DNA from: Accumulibacter sp.
GTDB taxonomy: Bacteria > Pseudomonadota > Gammaproteobacteria > Burkholderiales > Rhodocyclaceae
Length of the DNA: 7,972 nucleotides
NCBI GenBank assembly: GCA_031264825.1
Contig: JAISDL010000210.1
Span: forward strand, 1 to 7,972
Reading direction: 5' to 3'
Below the pieces are notes generated by a model, which had not been told where the DNA came from, did not search any database, and saw only the letters and a program-made list of their open reading frames with translations. Within the stretch, counting starts at the first letter, position 1. Each line of letters starts with the position of its first letter. Position numbers and translations under genes: made by a program. Of the stretch, positions 5,466 to 7,972 are shown one piece after another.

Positions 5466-6650
5466 GTGAAAAAAATCGTCGTCGCTGATCGCAACGCCGA
5501 ACGAAAAGGAATCGCGCGCCTCCTGCCGACGCTCGCGCTCCTTGCGCTGACGGCGCTGCCCCACCCGCCCGCGCTCGCGGACCAGCCCAGGAACTTCGTC
5601 TCCGACGTCGACGGGCGTTGCACGCTCTGGGCGCCGTCGATCCTCACCCGGAACGAATACGCCGTGCGCTACTCGGGCGGATGCAGGAACGGCCGCGCCG
5701 AAGGCCGGGGCAAGGCCGAATGGCTCTATCGCTACGCCGAAATGAAGGTGAAAGCGCGCTGGGAAGGCGAATTCCGCAACGGCGTTTTTCTCGACGGTCA
5801 GGACGTCAAGGGCTGGGTCGAACCCCTCGCCGGAGACCGCTACGTCGTCTCGGTGGGCAAGATCGACGACGCCCGGATATTCTTCGTCAGTACCAGCCCG
5901 CAGGACGCTCCGATGAATCTTTGCCGGATCGACCGCGTCGCGCTGGTTCTCGCGCCGAACGCCGACGCCGGGAACGAAGACGAGGTCCAGCGCCTCATGC
6001 GCGACGCCGCGCGACATTACCGGCAAGCCTGCCCCAAAGGTTCGCGCTCGCCGAATATCGGCGTATTCACCGAAATGATCGCGGCGCGCGCCAACGGTCT
6101 GTTGCCCAACCCCGTCGTCTTCGCGCGCTACGACGCCGAATCGGGGAAACTCGCCGACTACCGCAACGACGCAGCCGACGCGGCCCACCAAACGAGGCAA
6201 AACGCCGAATTCGCGCAAAAGTTGAGCGAAACGAAAAAGCGCTTCGACGAATTCAGCGTCCGGAACAAGGTCGATGCGTGGGTCACAACACGGCAACTCG
6301 ACGAAAACCCCTTCCGGTGGGAAGGCAAGACGGTCGGCGTCGTCGTCCGTCTCGACCGCATGCTCGCCCGCGATGTGGCGCTCGTGCGTAGCGGGCTGGG
6401 AGGTTCGAGCCGGCGCGTGCAACTCACGGGGATCACCCCGGACTTCCCCGAAAGTCGCCGCGCCGTCCTCGTCGCCGCCGAAGTCGGGACACGGCAACCG
6501 ACGTCCGACGGCAGCGACGCGGGAATCACCTACACGACGCTGCGCCGCGTCGACGACCGCGTTTGCGAAGACGAGTCCTGCGGCGACTGGCTCATCTGGT
6601 CGCGCGGGGAACAAAGACTCACCTGGGGCGAAGCCTATGCGCCTCGCTGA
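5466..6650 (+). CDS. Exported protein of unknown function with MORN-like repeats
   Basis: I do not recognise a named family for the whole 394-residue protein. A basic start and a hydrophobic core (about 19-31, LLPTLALLALTAL), with a likely signal peptidase I site after ALA (36-38), suggest export to the periplasm; there is no lipobox. Residues 69-86 (YSGGCRNGRAEGRGKAEW) and 98-111 (RWEGEFRNGVFLDG) look like two degenerate MORN repeats. A charged, probably helical stretch spans about 225-268. A beta-rich segment from about 272 (TTRQLDENPFRWEGKTVGVVVRLDRML) could be a small barrel. Cysteines at 52 and 73, with later ones including a VCEDESC pair, could form disulfides. The start is GTG with GGAG (5451-5454) 11 bases upstream; no in-frame ATG lies before the signal peptide. 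Codon use looks like that of the neighbours. It lies between dnaK and dnaJ, but an exported protein is unlikely to work directly with them. Confidence 0.75.
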   Translation: MKKIVVADRNAERKGIARLLPTLALLALTALPHPPALADQPRNFVSDVDGRCTLWAPSILTRNEYAVRYSGGCRNGRAEGRGKAEWLYRYAEMKVKARWEGEFRNGVFLDGQDVKGWVEPLAGDRYVVSVGKIDDARIFFVSTSPQDAPMNLCRIDRVALVLAPNADAGNEDEVQRLMRDAARHYRQACPKGSRSPNIGVFTEMIAARANGLLPNPVVFARYDAESGKLADYRNDAADAAHQTRQNAEFAQKLSETKKRFDEFSVRNKVDAWVTTRQLDENPFRWEGKTVGVVVRLDRMLARDVALVRSGLGGSSRRVQLTGITPDFPESRRAVLVAAEVGTRQPTSDGSDAGITYTTLRRVDDRVCEDESCGDWLIWSRGEQRLTWGEAYAPR

Positions 6651-6678
6651 CGAAGCGCCATTTCTCTAGAAAGACACC

Positions 6679-7809
6679 ATGAGCAAACGCGATTTTTACG
6701 AAGTTCTCGGCATCAACCGTGACGCTTCCGAAGACGAAATCAAGAAAGCCTACCGCAAGCTCGCGATGAAATACCACCCCGACCGCAACGCGGGCGATGC
6801 GAAGGCCGAAGAAAAATTCAAGGAAGTCAAGGAAGCCTACGAAATCCTCTCCGACGCGCAAAAACGCACCGCGTACGACCAGTTCGGGCACGCCGGCGTC
6901 GACCCGCAAGCCGGGATGGGCGGCGGCTTCGGCGGCGGCGGCGCGTTCTCCGACGCCTTCGGCGGAATCTTCGACGAAATCTTCGGGGGCCGTCGCGGCG
7001 GGGGCGGCCGCTCGAACATCTACCGAGGCGCGGACCTGCGCTACAACATCGAAATCACGCTCGAACAGGCGGCCTTCGGCGCCGAAACGAAGATTCGCAT
7101 CCCGACGACGGTCGAATGCGAATCCTGCCACGGCTCCGGCGCCAAACCCGGCACGCAGCCCCAAACGTGCCCGACGTGCCAAGGGAGCGGCCAAGTCCGC
7201 TTGCAGCAAGGCTTTTTCTCGATCCAGCAGACCTGTCCCAAATGCCACGGCAGCGGGCGCGTCATCTCCGACCCCTGCCCGTCCTGCCATGGCAGCGGGC
7301 GCGTCAAGCAGCACAAGACCCTCGCCGTCAAGATTCCCGCCGGCGTCGACGAAGGCGATCGCATACGTCTCTCGGGCGAAGGCGAACCCGGAATCAACGG
7401 CGGCCCGCCGGGAGACCTCTACGTCCAGATCAGCCTGAAAGCCCACCCGGTCTTCCAGCGCGACCGCAACGACCTGCACTGCGAAATGCCGATCAGCTTC
7501 ACAACCGCCGCGCTCGGCGGCGAAATAGAAATACCGACGCTCGACACCGTCGCCAAGATCAAGATTCCGCCCGAAACGCAGTCGGGAAAAATATTCCGTC
7601 TGCGTGGAAAGGGCGTCAAAAACGTCCGGGGGCAATCGGCGGGCGACCTGCTCTGCCACGTCGTCGTCGAAACGCCGGTTCGCCTGACCGAAAGACAAAA
7701 GGAACTCCTGCGCGAACTCGAAGAATCGAGCCGCGCCGACAGCGAACGCCACAACCCGCGCGCCAAGTCCTGGATGGACCGCGTCCGCGACTTCTTCTCG
7801 GTGAATTGA
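6679..7809 (+). CDS. dnaJ: Co-chaperone DnaJ (Hsp40, type I)
   Basis: DnaJ binds unfolded substrates, hands them to DnaK and triggers its ATP hydrolysis. The 376-residue protein has every type I part: J domain (about 4-70) with the essential HPD at 33-35, a Gly/Phe-rich stretch (about 79-111), and four zinc-binding motifs CESCHGSG (147-154), CPTCQGSG (164-171), CPKCHGSG (186-193) and CPSCHGSG (200-207). The C-terminal beta domains run from there with GEGEPGINGGPPGDLYV and CEMPISFTTAALGGEIEIPTLD, ending RHNPRAKSWMDRVRDFFSVN. All eight cysteines are present. The start is ATG with only a weak AGAAAGA ribosome site. It lies 28 bp after the exported-protein gene and is probably on the same transcript. 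No heat-shock promoter of its own is visible. Confidence 0.99.
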   Translation: MSKRDFYEVLGINRDASEDEIKKAYRKLAMKYHPDRNAGDAKAEEKFKEVKEAYEILSDAQKRTAYDQFGHAGVDPQAGMGGGFGGGGAFSDAFGGIFDEIFGGRRGGGGRSNIYRGADLRYNIEITLEQAAFGAETKIRIPTTVECESCHGSGAKPGTQPQTCPTCQGSGQVRLQQGFFSIQQTCPKCHGSGRVISDPCPSCHGSGRVKQHKTLAVKIPAGVDEGDRIRLSGEGEPGINGGPPGDLYVQISLKAHPVFQRDRNDLHCEMPISFTTAALGGEIEIPTLDTVAKIKIPPETQSGKIFRLRGKGVKNVRGQSAGDLLCHVVVETPVRLTERQKELLRELEESSRADSERHNPRAKSWMDRVRDFFSVN

Positions 7810-7972
7810 GCGGCAGAGTACCGCAATTTTCTCTGGACGAAGGACGGCCAATACCCGATAATGCCGAGTGTTGTTTCTTCGGCGAAAAACACGACCCGCA
7901 AGACCGCCGGAAAGGCGGCGCGCGGAGAAAATGGCCGACGTATGCCCCGCGATGCGTAATTATTGGTGAGAG
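7810..7972. other. Region downstream of dnaJ, no identified gene
   Basis: Directly after the dnaJ stop, GCGG (7810-7813) and CCGC (7821-7824) form a short 4-bp stem followed by AATTTTCTCT, a weak candidate terminator. A second small hairpin CCGCC-GGAAA-GGCGG lies at 7904-7918. A 32-codon frame at 7861-7959 lacks a ribosome site. A 12-codon frame from ATG 7931 has GGAG at 7924-7927 but stops at 7967-7969. Neither can be supported as a gene; a following gene may begin just past the edge. Confidence 0.4.

Noticed and set aside
5409..6614. Minus-strand open frame of 401 codons opposite the exported-protein gene
   Set aside because: The plus-strand frame has a signal peptide, a ribosome binding site and operon-like spacing; the antisense frame has none of these.
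6619..7851. Minus-strand open frame of 410 codons opposite dnaJ
   Set aside because: dnaJ is certain on the plus strand, and the composition of this frame reflects complemented dnaJ codons.
7861..7959. Small 32-codon basic peptide gene after dnaJ
   Set aside because: No ribosome binding site and no recognisable motif; a chance frame cannot be excluded.

Overview
The window carries a chromosomal heat-shock chaperone locus (grpE, dnaK, dnaJ). A Ser/Thr kinase is divergent to it on the left, a gene for a secreted protein of unknown function sits between dnaK and dnaJ, and a repeat-rich non-coding tract lies at the left edge. DnaK, GrpE and DnaJ read like betaproteobacterial proteins (for example [22 protein letters not shown] in DnaK). 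The moderately high GC, sigma-32-type promoters and a eukaryotic-like kinase with a cyclic-nucleotide-binding domain fit this. A betaproteobacterium is likely; the Rhodocyclales are only a guess from recall, with no search run.

Layout. At 3-158 is the 3' end of a YhcG/DUF1016-type PDDEXK nuclease gene whose last codons and stop lie inside a repeat, so it looks 3'-truncated. The 554 bp at 159-712 hold no convincing gene. They contain four kinds of repeat: a 65-bp direct repeat with an internal hairpin, a TTTCGCG-type hairpin, a 102-bp composite palindrome built from two GTTGGGCT...AGCCCAAC units, and a degenerate short tandem repeat (AGGAGACAGG / AGGAATC). The last of these also appears inverted, touching the kinase stop codon. 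The minus-strand kinase gene covers 713-2263. The 424-bp divergent region (2264-2687) ends in a strong sigma-32-type promoter for grpE (2688-3260). A second promoter with the same -10 sequence and the same 14-bp spacer drives dnaK (3330-5270); its -35 overlaps the grpE stop codon. After dnaK come a stem-loop and a 102-bp element with 18-bp inverted ends. Then a GTG-started gene (5466-6650) encodes an exported protein with MORN-like repeats, followed 28 bp later by dnaJ (6679-7809). The last 163 bp hold no gene I can identify.

How it works together. DnaK is the ATP-driven Hsp70, DnaJ delivers substrate and stimulates ATP hydrolysis, and GrpE exchanges the nucleotide. The two promoters imply heat-shock control of grpE and dnaK. 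No sigma-32-like promoter was seen ahead of the exported-protein gene or dnaJ, so dnaJ probably depends on read-through from dnaK past the hairpin and the palindromic element, or on a promoter I could not recognise. I found no clearly new multi-gene system. The least ordinary parts are the unknown exported protein inside the chaperone operon, the palindromic element before it, and the repeat tract that seems to have trimmed the nuclease gene.
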